64,000 nt of DNA from Erysipelotrichaceae bacterium (GTDB taxonomy: Bacteria > Bacillota_I > Bacilli_A > Erysipelotrichales > Erysipelotrichaceae), in assembly GCA_017432005.1 (NCBI GenBank), contig JAFRKA010000003.1, positions 1 through 64,000 of the forward strand. Reading direction: 5' to 3'. The translations under genes were made by a program, and so were the position numbers. Under the pieces are notes generated by a model. The model was given only the letters and a program-made list of their open reading frames with translations, had not been told where the DNA came from and made no database searches. Each line of letters begins with the position of its first letter. Position 1 is the first letter of the stretch. This document shows positions 53,226-61,330 of this stretch, piece by piece.

Positions 53226-54115
53226 GATTCTCTCCTGTCGCGGGAAAACAGTTCCCATAGCGCTACCGCCAGATCGCTCTTGTTTATAGAAGAGGCAGAT
53301 GTCCTGCCCGGTACATAAGCTTCCAGATCGAAAGCATATCGTTCATCATAGCGTCCGCTTATAATGCCGCCATCTATGATCAGGGCTCTCTTGCCCTGTT
53401 TCAGTCGCTCATCATCGATCCTCAATGTTTTATCGTTTTCGCTGTCTTTTATCAGGATCGTCGTGAAACCTTTTTTCTTCAGCAGATCAGTGATCGTTTC
53501 GTTACATATCCCCCTTGGGATCGACAGAACATACGCGGCCGACGACCTGATCAGTGTCCGGCTGTAAGGATTGATGTTGTCTTCATACAGTATGCCGTCG
53601 CAGCCCAACGCGATCGCTGTCCGGCAGATCGCACCGATAATACCGGCCTGCTTTTCGCTGTTTTCCCAGTTGCGGAAAACGATTATTCTTTCGCTTTTAT
53701 CGAGGATCTTCTCTGCTTCTGTCAGGGGCTTCTTTTTAAACAGCCCGGCACACCCGACTTTACTTAAGAGATTGTCGCTGCGACCTTCATAGAATTCCTT
53801 ATTGAAATGATACACATGCCTGATCAGACAGACCGGCGAATCGGGATAAAGCCCGATCATTTCTTCTATAAAAGGTGCGTAATGAACGTTGTTTTTGACA
53901 AAGGTCAGGACTGGTTCATATCCTTCTTTTATAGCGACCCGGTGATTATTCCCAAAGAGGACCGCAAACAGTTCGTCTTCAAAGGCGGCGACAGTATCGT
54001 CCTTCAACGAGCAGAAATAATGATCGATGGCCTCGTTATCCGTTTCTGTTCTGTCGATCAGATGCAGCCTTCCGAGCAGATCGTTCTCAAAAGGCATGAC
54101 AGATTCTTTATTCAT
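53222..54115 (-). CDS. SPOUT/TrmH-like protein with degenerate SAM-binding motif, RT-linked
   Basis: The 297-residue protein has an N-terminal domain (1-140) of unknown fold and a C-terminal SpoU/TrmH-like knot: motif 1 QAGIIGAICRTAIALGCDG with Arg165, then NPYSRTLIRSSAAYVLSIP, and a C-terminal SSINKSDLAVALWELF (motif 3). Motif 2, normally N-E-x-x-G-(L/I), reads IDGGIISGR (247-255), so the Glu is lost and SAM use is doubtful. It starts in the end of the upstream methyltransferase gene (8-bp overlap, GGAG 9 bases before ATG) and ends overlapping the RT start. I propose it works as partner of that methyltransferase. Confidence 0.75.
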   Translation of the reverse strand: MNKESVMPFENDLLGRLHLIDRTETDNEAIDHYFCSLKDDTVAAFEDELFAVLFGNNHRVAIKEGYEPVLTFVKNNVHYAPFIEEMIGLYPDSPVCLIRHVYHFNKEFYEGRSDNLLSKVGCAGLFKKKPLTEAEKILDKSERIIVFRNWENSEKQAGIIGAICRTAIALGCDGILYEDNINPYSRTLIRSSAAYVLSIPRGICNETITDLLKKKGFTTILIKDSENDKTLRIDDERLKQGKRALIIDGGIISGRYDERYAFDLEAYVPGRTSASSINKSDLAVALWELFSRDRRES

Positions 54116-54899
54116 GGCTCGCTTCTCCTCTGCCCAGTTCATACAGGGCGATAGCGGCCGCATCAGTCAGATTAAGAGAGTCGGCGTGATTGTACATCGG
54201 GATCGTGATCACGTGATCAGCGCTGTCGATGCTTTCTTCTTTCAGACCGCGAGCTTCATTGCCGACCATGATCGCAGTCCTTTCGGTTTCGATCTTCCGG
54301 ATATCTCTGATATCAAGAGACTGTTTTCTTAGCGCCAGCGCAAAGATCTCATATCCGCATTTTTTCATTAGAGCTCTGTTGGCATGGCGGTCTTCCGGCA
54401 TCTTCACCAGCGGCAGGATCATGTTGCCGAAATCCGTCATACGGGACACATACGGACAGAAAGGGTTTCTTACCGTATCGATGTAGAACAGGTCATCACA
54501 GCCAAAACGGAAACAGTTTTTTATCATATTGGCAACATTGATCAGATAGCTGGGATCTTCAATGATCAGCACTTTCCGGAAACGGCTTATAACTTCTTCA
54601 CAGAAAGGCAGAGGTCCAATGTCCCAGACTGCTTTGATCCCGGAAGGTAAAACGACATCTTCGCTTTTTCTGCTCAGGTATTCGGCTACCTCATCCTTAT
54701 CCGCAAAATAACTTATCAGTTCCGGATATTGCTGTCTTATGATCCTTTCATGTTCTCTTTCTTCTTCACAGTCATCAAAAATGATCGAAAGGGGTCTCTT
54801 TCCCATTTCCAGCAGTTTCATTATCTGATCAAAGTCTTTATAGTATGTGCTTTTTCTGTTTAGATAATTTGTGTCCAGTTCTTCCTGAAGAGTTCTCAT
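54108..54899 (-). CDS. SPOUT/TrmH-family RNA methyltransferase, first gene of the RT operon
   Basis: The 263-residue protein has a SpoU C-terminal domain with intact motif 2 IMVGNEARGLKEE (N214, E215) and motif 3 DHVITIPMYNHADSLNLTDAAAIALYE. Motif 1, NVANMIKNCFRFGCDDL, has Lys127 where the usual catalytic Arg stands. The family methylates ribose 2'-OH of tRNA or rRNA. I use the ATG at 54899; a TTG at 54923 would begin inside the RNA stem. There is no clear ribosome binding site. The ATG is 16 nt from the structured RNA and the stop overlaps the next gene. Confidence 0.78.
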   Translation of the reverse strand: MRTLQEELDTNYLNRKSTYYKDFDQIMKLLEMGKRPLSIIFDDCEEEREHERIIRQQYPELISYFADKDEVAEYLSRKSEDVVLPSGIKAVWDIGPLPFCEEVISRFRKVLIIEDPSYLINVANMIKNCFRFGCDDLFYIDTVRNPFCPYVSRMTDFGNMILPLVKMPEDRHANRALMKKCGYEIFALALRKQSLDIRDIRKIETERTAIMVGNEARGLKEESIDSADHVITIPMYNHADSLNLTDAAAIALYELGRGEASHE

Positions 54900-54915
54900 C
54901 TTGTTTTCAGTAAAG

Positions 54916-55042
54916 CAAGGCAAGGGAAGCCTTTGAAAGCGAAAGCCTCAGAACAGCACCTTGCATCAAGCCGTCCGCCAGGCCACTTACAGATACAGGA
55001 ACTGTTCACATGCGGACGCGCGAAACGCGCACCCTTGCCTTG
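54916..55042 (-). ncRNA. Structured RNA with self-complementary ends upstream of the SPOUT-RT genes
   Basis: On the minus strand the 127-nt element begins CAAGGCAAGGG (55042-55032) and ends CCCTTGCCTTG (54926-54916), a perfect 11-bp terminal stem. Inside are a GCGCG-UUU-CGCGC hairpin (55030-55018), a GUCCGC/GCGGAC stem (55017-55012 with 54978-54973), a possible AGGCUUU hairpin (54948-54928), and GAACAG/CUGUUC (55007-55002 with 54956-54951), which would cross the second stem as a pseudoknot. A TATAAT box puts transcription start at the first stem base. It could be a cofactor or template RNA for the RT, or a leader that controls translation. It matches no RNA family I know. Confidence 0.6.
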
Positions 55043-55047
55043 ATTTA

Positions 55048-55053
55048 ATTATA
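55048..55053 (-). promoter_or_regulatory. -10 box of the structured RNA/SPOUT/RT operon
   Basis: A perfect TATAAT on the minus strand is followed by TAAATCAAGG, so transcription should begin within a few bases of 55042, the 5' end of the RNA terminal stem. No convincing -35 is seen at 17 bp; TTGCGC lies at 20 bp. Confidence 0.6.
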
Positions 55054-55107
55054 TGATACGCAAAGAAAAACAAGCGCAATATACTTTATACTGCACCTGT
55101 CTTGTTC

Positions 55108-56025
55108 TTATCTGTTTATGCTGGCAGCCATACGGTGATACGTATGACGAACACCCCTTATTACGATACTGTAGGCGATGATATTTTCCGGAAGAGCCAT
55201 GCCCAGATACCCGGAATCACCGATGTGATGGATGTCTGTTCCGGTCTGCTTGGCCATCAGAGCGATCCTTCTGATCGTTTCGGTGTCAGCCCCTTCCTGG
55301 CTGGTGCCGATCGCCGTAAGTGTCAGTTTACCCAATTCATGAGCCTTCTCGACTCTTTTCTTTACCCATCCGATATCGACGCCCGGAACCGTTCCCGGTG
55401 AAGGCATCAGGATGATGTCGGCTCCCGCTTTTGCGAACTCTTCCACCTCTTCAACAGAAAGGATGGCTTCAGCTCCCTCTTTCAGGATGCCGCTGGCATG
55501 CATCTTTCCTGCAGCCAGGATCACGCTGTTACCCAGATCTTCACGGATCGCTTTTATCGAACCGATGATCGCTTCGTTGGATACACCGTTGCCCGGATTA
55601 CCGGTCAGGACGATCATATCCACACCCATCTCGACAGCCTTCCTGGCATTTTCAGGCGTAGCTGTCCGTCCTGAGCTCAATGCCCAGACGCTGCAGTCTT
55701 CTTCATTTATCTTTGCCGGTTCCAGATTGATGGCGATCGGTCTGCCTGTCAGTTTCTTCAAGGTCCTGATCGTCTCGCTTTTTTCGCATTCCGGCAAGCC
55801 CCTGATCACCGGATCATCGACATCAAAGATATTCAGGATGATCAGATCTGCACCCATCGCTGCGACCATTTCGGCGTTGGTGATATCTTCGCCAAGCGGT
55901 TGTGTCATACTGACACACTCGCCCGCCAGCACCCTGCCTTCGCTGCCTGCGATCGCTTCCAGCAGTTCAAACGAACTCATTTTTAAAAAATCAGAGGCAA
56001 AACAGTTAAGTATCCTTTTATGCAT
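55108..56025 (-). CDS. TIM-barrel protein of unknown function (PEP-mutase/HisA-like)
   Basis: The 305-residue protein shows alternating strands and helices of a TIM barrel: AGECVSMTQPLGEDITNAEMV, DLIILNIFDVDDP, PIAINLEP, DMIVLTGNPGNGVSN, SVILAAGKMHASG, GADIILMPSPGTVPG and a final KLTLTAIGTSQEGAD. Relatives are annotated as haloacid-dehalogenase-like or DUF7916 proteins, though the barrel argues for a lyase or mutase-like fold. Function and substrate are unknown. AAAGGAATAAACGAT precedes the ATG. It is upstream of the RT operon promoter and not clearly part of it. Confidence 0.7.
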   Translation of the reverse strand: MHKRILNCFASDFLKMSSFELLEAIAGSEGRVLAGECVSMTQPLGEDITNAEMVAAMGADLIILNIFDVDDPVIRGLPECEKSETIRTLKKLTGRPIAINLEPAKINEEDCSVWALSSGRTATPENARKAVEMGVDMIVLTGNPGNGVSNEAIIGSIKAIREDLGNSVILAAGKMHASGILKEGAEAILSVEEVEEFAKAGADIILMPSPGTVPGVDIGWVKKRVEKAHELGKLTLTAIGTSQEGADTETIRRIALMAKQTGTDIHHIGDSGYLGMALPENIIAYSIVIRGVRHTYHRMAASINR

Positions 56026-56137
56026 ATCGTTTATTCCTTTTTATGATTAAGATCATTATTATCTTATCATGTCCTTTGTTTCCTGTTTGGAAAGAAGGCA
56101 GGGCAGAATTATAATTAAAACGGAGAACCATACGGAT

Positions 56138-57034
56138 ATGAAAAAATTCATTTTATTACTTCTGGTCATGCTCGTCCTGTGGGGCTGCAGCGGCAAAAGC
56201 GAAGGACCGACTGTTGAACCTGAACCTGTTTCACCAACAGCCGATCCACCGACAGACACTACCGGACCACGGGTCGTTCCTGATGACATCATCGAATGGC
56301 TGAACGGCGACTGGCACATCGTCACTGCCGATCCCGAAACTAACGGCTCTGTTTCGCTCTCTTTTGATGCGGCAACAAAGACCGTCAAGATCTCAAGAAT
56401 CGACAACGAATATATCGTTGCGGAACTTGAGGCATTTGATTCTTTCGACGATCCGCAGATCAGTAACGACGCTCTGCGTTTCAAATTCAAAGAAGCTTCT
56501 GCTTTCTACATCGATACCTTCGGTACGGCTGAATACGTGTATCAGTCTGACATGCAGTATGTCACCGGATACTTTGAAGACCGTGATTTCCTCTTCTTGA
56601 GAGAACTGGGCAACGGCTTCTCGGTGATCGATTCGGAAGCCATGGGTGATTTTGACAAGATGGCCGGTGATTACGGCTGGGTATTTGTTAGAGAAAACAC
56701 CGGAAACACCTTCCCGACCATGAGCGAAAACGAAGATCTCAAGATCAAAGACGAGACGTTCTTTGCCTACTGCTGGGGCAGAGGCGACACTTATCTCTTA
56801 CAGAAAGTCAACGTCATCGAACAGGAAGAAGAATGGTACGAAGGCCTTGTCTACAATACTTACAGGATCGTTCCTGCTGAAGGCGAATATAAATATACCG
56901 CCTTCCTCTATGATGGAGAAAAGCTCCCGGAAGATCCAAGACCGAGCCTGGTCAAGGTAAGCGTCAGTAACGGAGCGATCCATGACCTGCGGGAATATGC
57001 CTATGTAGGCTACGGTGCCTATACTGCTGATTAA
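56138..57034 (+). CDS. Hypothetical lipoprotein
   Basis: The start is the ATG of MKKFILLLLVML; the longer open frame upstream has no signal for initiation. The lipobox is V-L-W-G-C (Cys17), followed by a Pro/Thr/Glu-rich linker typical of wall-spanning lipoproteins. The body has AEL/Tyr-rich beta segments such as GDWHIVTADPETNGSVSLSF and FAYCWGRGDTYLLQKVNVI. No family is recognised. It is monocistronic with a strong terminator. Confidence 0.75.
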   Translation: MKKFILLLLVMLVLWGCSGKSEGPTVEPEPVSPTADPPTDTTGPRVVPDDIIEWLNGDWHIVTADPETNGSVSLSFDAATKTVKISRIDNEYIVAELEAFDSFDDPQISNDALRFKFKEASAFYIDTFGTAEYVYQSDMQYVTGYFEDRDFLFLRELGNGFSVIDSEAMGDFDKMAGDYGWVFVRENTGNTFPTMSENEDLKIKDETFFAYCWGRGDTYLLQKVNVIEQEEEWYEGLVYNTYRIVPAEGEYKYTAFLYDGEKLPEDPRPSLVKVSVSNGAIHDLREYAYVGYGAYTAD

Positions 57035-57056
57035 CTGAATCATCATCATGATATCG

Positions 57057-57087
57057 ATATCCTTCTGGTCACAGAAGGATATTTTTT
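57057..57087 (+). terminator. Terminator of the lipoprotein gene at 56138
   Basis: ATATCCTTCTG and CAGAAGGATAT form an 11-bp stem with a GTCA loop, followed by TTTTTG. Confidence 0.85.
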
Positions 57088-57131
57088 GTCTTACAGATAT
57101 ATAATAAGAATAACTGTGCGGGGGTGCCCAT

Positions 57132-58523
57132 ATGAACTTTGAAGACATTCAGAACAACAACATCAGGGAGATCATCAGACTGATCAGAGAGACGAAAAGT
57201 GCCAAGATCCTTTCGATAGCTCTGGAAGATTTCCATGACAGCGACATTTCCGATGCCCTGGCTTATCTGAGTGCCGAAGAAAGAAAACACCTGTATAAAG
57301 CTGTCGGACCGGAGAGAGTCGGTGAGATCTTTTCCTATTTGAAATACGATGTCGACAAATACATCTCTGAGATAAACATCAATGAGGCTGCCCGTATCGT
57401 TGAAGAGATGGATACTGATGACGCGGTCGATCTTCTCGATCAGATCGATGACAGGGTCGAGGAACAGATCCTGGACAAGATGGATGATAAAGTCGAGGAT
57501 GAGATCAGGCTCATTCAGTCGTATGACAGCGATGAGCTGGGTTCTCTGATGACGACCAACTTTATAAAACTTAATATCTACTACACGGTCAAACAGGCCA
57601 TGAGAGAACTGATAAAACAATCGGAAGACAACGATAATATCGACATGCTGTATGTCGTCGACAACAACAATCTCTTCTGCGGTGCCGTCGATCTGCGTGA
57701 TCTGATCAAAGCCCGTGAATCTGATAAATTCAATGAACTGGTCATCACTTCCTATCCGGTCCTCAACGACCACGATAAGATCTCCGAATGTCTGGAAGAG
57801 ATCAGGGACTATTCCGAGAACTCCCTGCCGGTCCTGGATAAGGACCAGCACCTCCTGGGTGTCATCACTGCTACCGATATCATCGAAACAGTCGATGAAG
57901 AGATCTCTGATGACTATGCCAAGCTGGGTGGTCTTTCTTCTGAAGAAGATCTCAATGAACCGCTTCTTGCGAGCATGAGGAAACGTCTGCCCTGGCTGGC
58001 AGCCTTGCTGGTGCTGGGTATCGGTGTCTCGGCTGTCGTCGGTATCTTCGAGGATGTCGTCAAAGAGATCGCCATCATCGTCTGCTTCCAGTCGCTGGTC
58101 CTGGATATGGCCGGTAACGTCGGAACACAATCGCTGGCTGTCACAATCAGAGTCCTGATGGATGAAAAGATCTCGGCCAGAGAAAAGCTCAAACTGGTCC
58201 TGAAAGAAGTGAGAGTCGGTTTCTTCAACGGCCTGCTGCTTGGAACGATCTCTTTTGTCTTTATCGGACTGTATATCTTCTTGCTGAAGAACTATCCTGT
58301 GACTTTTGCCTTTGCGGTCTCGGCCTGTGTCGGTTTTGCCCTGCTGACGGCGATGCTGGTATCGAGCCTGGTGGGAACGGTCGTTCCGATCGTCTTTGAC
58401 CGGATCCATGTCGACCCGGCTGTTGCTTCAGGTCCGTTCATCACCACGATCAACGACCTCGTAGCAGTCGTCACCTACTACGGCCTTTCCTGGTTCCTTT
58501 TACTGAACGTCATGCATCTGTAA
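57132..58523 (+). CDS. mgtE: Magnesium transporter MgtE
   Basis: The 463-residue protein has the MgtE layout: an acidic N domain (1-125) with the superhelical repeats DISDALAYLSAEERKHLYKAV, two CBS domains (about 135-255) with LDKDQHLLGVITATDIIE, and five C-terminal helices (about 285-463) containing MAGNVGTQSLAVTIRVL and VASGPFITTINDLVAVVTYYG, the conserved pore and Mg2+ sites. It is a Mg2+-gated Mg2+ channel. The preceding 97-bp gap is too short for an M-box riboswitch, and none is seen. GGGGGTG precedes the ATG. Confidence 0.95.
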   Translation: MNFEDIQNNNIREIIRLIRETKSAKILSIALEDFHDSDISDALAYLSAEERKHLYKAVGPERVGEIFSYLKYDVDKYISEININEAARIVEEMDTDDAVDLLDQIDDRVEEQILDKMDDKVEDEIRLIQSYDSDELGSLMTTNFIKLNIYYTVKQAMRELIKQSEDNDNIDMLYVVDNNNLFCGAVDLRDLIKARESDKFNELVITSYPVLNDHDKISECLEEIRDYSENSLPVLDKDQHLLGVITATDIIETVDEEISDDYAKLGGLSSEEDLNEPLLASMRKRLPWLAALLVLGIGVSAVVGIFEDVVKEIAIIVCFQSLVLDMAGNVGTQSLAVTIRVLMDEKISAREKLKLVLKEVRVGFFNGLLLGTISFVFIGLYIFLLKNYPVTFAFAVSACVGFALLTAMLVSSLVGTVVPIVFDRIHVDPAVASGPFITTINDLVAVVTYYGLSWFLLLNVMHL

Positions 58524-58529
58524 CGGTCA

Positions 58530-59606
58530 ATGAAACGTCCTCTGACAAGATTCATAGCTGCTGTTATGCTTGTGCTGATCGATGTGACAGCGATGTCTCT
58601 TTTCAGGTGCTTTCCTTCCCTGTTTTTCCCAACTTATCGCATCATCTCCAAAAAATGGATAGCTTTGCTTTCGTCGTTAAGTTCGGCTTTTCCGTTTTCG
58701 CTTTGGGACATACTTGCATTAGTCTTGTTTATCATCTTTATCGTTTCTTTTGTGCAGATGATCCGCAGAAGGAAGTCTTTTCTTAATTGGCTTTCGATCG
58801 TTCTGCTTATTGTATCGATCATCGGATCAGAAGCGGTCCTTGGATGGATGCTGAATCATTATGGTCCCGCTTTATCTGAAGAGATCGGACTCACGATCAG
58901 AGACTATAACAAGCAGGAACTGTATGATGCTTCCGAATATTATCTTCTCAAGGCCGGCGAATACGCTGACAGGATCGAAAGAGATGAGGAAGGTCATGCC
59001 TTGGATATGGATGTCACTGAGATCGGTGTCCTGGCCGGAAAAGCCTATCAGAACATTGAAAGTGAATATCTGATCTTTAAAGGATCGCACGATCGGGTAA
59101 AAAGATTCTCACTGATCGGCGATTATCTGTTGTATAACGGCGTCATCGGCATGTTCATGCCGGTGGACGGCGAAGCTTCCGTTCCGGCTCACGTCCCTCC
59201 TGTTCCGCTGGCTTTCACTATGTGCCATGAAGCTGCACACCGCCTGGGCATCGCTTCCGAACAGGAAGCCAACTTCGCCGCTTTTATGGCCTGCATAAAC
59301 AGTGATGATATTCGGTTCCTGTACAGCGGTTACTATTCAGCCTTCTCCTACTGTTTCTCTTCGTTATATAAAAACGATCCGGAACTGGCTCTGGAACTTT
59401 ACAGCAAGTACACCGATCCCAACATTGAACTGCTGAAACAGGACCGCCGCGATACCAATGAGATCTATAAGAAATACGACTCTCCTTTAAAAGAAGTGTC
59501 CGATCAGATCAATGATACTTATCTCAAGACCTTCAACGAAGAGAGCGGTATCCTCTCCTATTCTGAAGTGACTGAATATCTTCTGGCCTGGTATCTGAAC
59601 GAGTGA
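58530..59606 (+). CDS. DUF3810-family membrane metalloprotein
   Basis: The 358-residue protein has three N-terminal membrane helices (about 10-28, 50-76, 85-108), then an extracytoplasmic domain with the zinc-binding motif MCHEAAHRLGIASEQEANFAAFMAC (HEAAH with a later Glu), typical of gluzincin-like DUF3810 proteins. The motif resembles metallopeptidases, but no substrate is known. The ATG lies 6 bases after the mgtE stop, so the two are probably one operon. No strong ribosome binding site is visible; coupling with mgtE may help. Confidence 0.82.
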   Translation: MKRPLTRFIAAVMLVLIDVTAMSLFRCFPSLFFPTYRIISKKWIALLSSLSSAFPFSLWDILALVLFIIFIVSFVQMIRRRKSFLNWLSIVLLIVSIIGSEAVLGWMLNHYGPALSEEIGLTIRDYNKQELYDASEYYLLKAGEYADRIERDEEGHALDMDVTEIGVLAGKAYQNIESEYLIFKGSHDRVKRFSLIGDYLLYNGVIGMFMPVDGEASVPAHVPPVPLAFTMCHEAAHRLGIASEQEANFAAFMACINSDDIRFLYSGYYSAFSYCFSSLYKNDPELALELYSKYTDPNIELLKQDRRDTNEIYKKYDSPLKEVSDQINDTYLKTFNEESGILSYSEVTEYLLAWYLNE

Positions 59607-59717
59607 TATCTTCATATATTTTTGTCTCTTACATAATTTCACATTTCTTTGCGATGTTCTTTCCGTCACTAATTTTATAAAATAGATATCGGATCACTTA
59701 TGATCAAGGAGGCTATG

Positions 59718-60581
59718 ATGAAAAAATTACTTACGATATCCGCAGTGCTCCTGATGATCGTCACCATGAGCGCCTGTACGAAAAAAGAACCGGAGATCGA
59801 TCTTCCGGAAATGATCCCGGATGAACTGTGCGGTCTTTATACTGATTCGATCGCCGGCAGAGCCAATGTTTCGGTTCAGACAACAGGCATAACGGTCGAC
59901 TGGGCAGGTAGCGCTTTTGAGAAAGCTCACTACGAACTGCCTACGGATTATGACGGTGAAAACGGCAGGATAAACTATGCTCACGGCGTTCTCAAGAATC
60001 GCACTTATACTTCTGATGGCAATTTCACGGAAGAGACCGTTTATGAAGATGGCACCGGTTATTTTGAGATCACTGAAGACGGATTGATCTGGCACGATGA
60101 CAAACAGGAAAGCGATCTGGAACCAACAGTCCTGGTCAGAGCTGATCAGCCTATCGGCTATCCTAATCCGTGGACTTATACGACTGATCTTGCTGAAGCG
60201 ATCACCGTTTCCGGTATCGACTTCGATCCACCGCTTCCGCTTGAAGGTTATGAATTACAGACTTACGGAGCTCTCAAAGACCAGCTCATCGAAGCTCAGT
60301 ATGTCAAAGACGGCATAAAGCTCACCGTCCGCAAGAGCGCCGAACTCAGCGGTCAGGATCTTTCCGGTGATTATTATGATTACCCGGCTACCTGGACTCT
60401 GGTCCTTAAGGGTGTAGAAGCTGTCTGCTACGGAGACGAAGAAGGTCACATCAATCTGGCTTACTTCGATAACGGTACATACAATTATTCAGTAACCGTT
60501 CACTCGTTTGACGAAACTGTATCCGCAGGTGCTTCTATCGATGCCGATGATCTGAATTCACTGATCATGAGCATGCAGTAA
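59718..60581 (+). CDS. Hypothetical lipoprotein
   Basis: The ATG of MKKLLTISAVL lies 5 bases after AAGGAGG; another in-frame ATG is one codon upstream. The signal ends T-M-S-A-C, so the protein is lipid-anchored. The body is acidic and beta-rich with many Tyr and Asp residues, for example VDWAGSAFEKAHYELPTDYD and YYDYPATWTLVLKGVEAVCY. No family is recognised; the general form is close to the lipoproteins at 56138 and 48686. Confidence 0.75.
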   Translation: MKKLLTISAVLLMIVTMSACTKKEPEIDLPEMIPDELCGLYTDSIAGRANVSVQTTGITVDWAGSAFEKAHYELPTDYDGENGRINYAHGVLKNRTYTSDGNFTEETVYEDGTGYFEITEDGLIWHDDKQESDLEPTVLVRADQPIGYPNPWTYTTDLAEAITVSGIDFDPPLPLEGYELQTYGALKDQLIEAQYVKDGIKLTVRKSAELSGQDLSGDYYDYPATWTLVLKGVEAVCYGDEEGHINLAYFDNGTYNYSVTVHSFDETVSAGASIDADDLNSLIMSMQ

Positions 60582-60605
60582 AAAGAATATAAAAAAACTC
60601 ATTTT

Positions 60606-60642
60606 ATAAAGCCGCTACGGTCACATCCCGTAACGGCTTTAT
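60606..60642. terminator. Bidirectional terminator
   Basis: ATAAAGCCG-C-TACGG and CCGTA-A-CGGCTTTAT pair over 14 positions with one mismatch and a 7-nt loop, between the convergent lipoprotein and GNAT genes. Confidence 0.85.
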
Positions 60643-61200
60643 TTAATCATCTGACAGCCGAGTGTCTGTCTTCAGTATCCCGTATATGTAATAATCGCAC
60701 CAGGTATTGACCATCTTCCCCTGCCTGATCAGTCCTTCTTTTTTATAGCCGCATTTTTCAAGCATTCTCGATGAAGCAACATTCCTGACATCGACCTGTG
60801 TCCACAGTCTCTGCAGTTCCGTGTTTTCAAAACAGAATCTTGTCATCGCAGACAGAGCCTCTGTTCCATAGCCCTTGCCGTGTTTATCCTTTGATAATCT
60901 GATCGCGATCTGAGCCATCCTGTCGTTTTCTATCAGATAGACCCAAAGATCACCTATCACTTCGTTGTCCTTTTTATCAGCGATACCCAGATGGAAACTC
61001 TTTGTCGGTCTCTCTGTTTTCTCAAACAGCAACTCCGGATCCTTTTCAGCTTTGCTTGGGCCTTTGCCCCAATAGGTATAGATCGATCTGTCCGGCATCC
61101 ACTTCTTCAGTGCAGGAACATCCAAAACGGTCATCGGTCTTATGATCAGTCGTTTTGTTTCAATGACGGGTTTGTTGTCGATGTAATCAGCAAGCGCCAT
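60643..61200 (-). CDS. GNAT-family acetyltransferase (RimJ/RimL type)
   Basis: I use the ATG of MALADYIDNKP because AAGGAGATATTT lies before it; the longer frame has no good site. The 185-residue protein opens with ETKRLIIRPMTVLDVPAL, the typical start of RimJ/RimL-type enzymes, and has the acetyl-CoA motif DKHGKGYGTEALSAMTRF, LWTQVDVRNVASSRMLEKCGY and a C-terminal Tyr-rich end. It may acetylate ribosomal or other protein N-termini, or a small molecule. It converges with the lipoprotein gene at 59718. Confidence 0.88.
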   Translation of the reverse strand: MALADYIDNKPVIETKRLIIRPMTVLDVPALKKWMPDRSIYTYWGKGPSKAEKDPELLFEKTERPTKSFHLGIADKKDNEVIGDLWVYLIENDRMAQIAIRLSKDKHGKGYGTEALSAMTRFCFENTELQRLWTQVDVRNVASSRMLEKCGYKKEGLIRQGKMVNTWCDYYIYGILKTDTRLSDD

Positions 61201-61301
61201 AAATATCTCCTTTTCTGATACGTCATTATACAAAGTGTCATTTATACTTCAAGCACTTATAAAAAATTTTGTTCTTTCATTTTGCTGCGATTTTTTTGTG
61301 T

Positions 61302-61319
61302 TGACAAGTAAACTTGGCA
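61302..61319 (+). promoter_or_regulatory. Dyad operator candidate before the DUF6442-XRE pair
   Basis: TGACAAGT-AA-ACTTGGCA is an 18-bp dyad with one mismatch, placed just before the ribosome binding site of the DUF6442 gene. The cotranscribed XRE regulator could bind here and repress its own operon; this is inference. Confidence 0.5.
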
Positions 61320-61330
61320 TGGAGGAAAAC

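Noticed and set aside
54897-54923. TTG start at 54923 for the first SPOUT gene
   Set aside because: It would begin inside the RNA terminal stem and has no ribosome binding site; the ATG at 54899 fits the family better.
51966-55042. Classical retron
   Set aside because: The RNA has paired ends, but I do not see the NAxxH and VTG retron RT motifs, and the RNA is separated from the RT by two genes; it remains only a loose analogy.
57035-57131. M-box (Mg2+) riboswitch before mgtE
   Set aside because: The gap is only 97 bp, mostly taken by the terminator of the upstream gene, and no M-box motifs are seen.
57069-58409. 446-residue minus-strand ORF rich in Asp and Gln
   Set aside because: It is fully antisense to mgtE, has low-complexity composition and no ribosome binding site; it is a shadow of the codon bias of mgtE.
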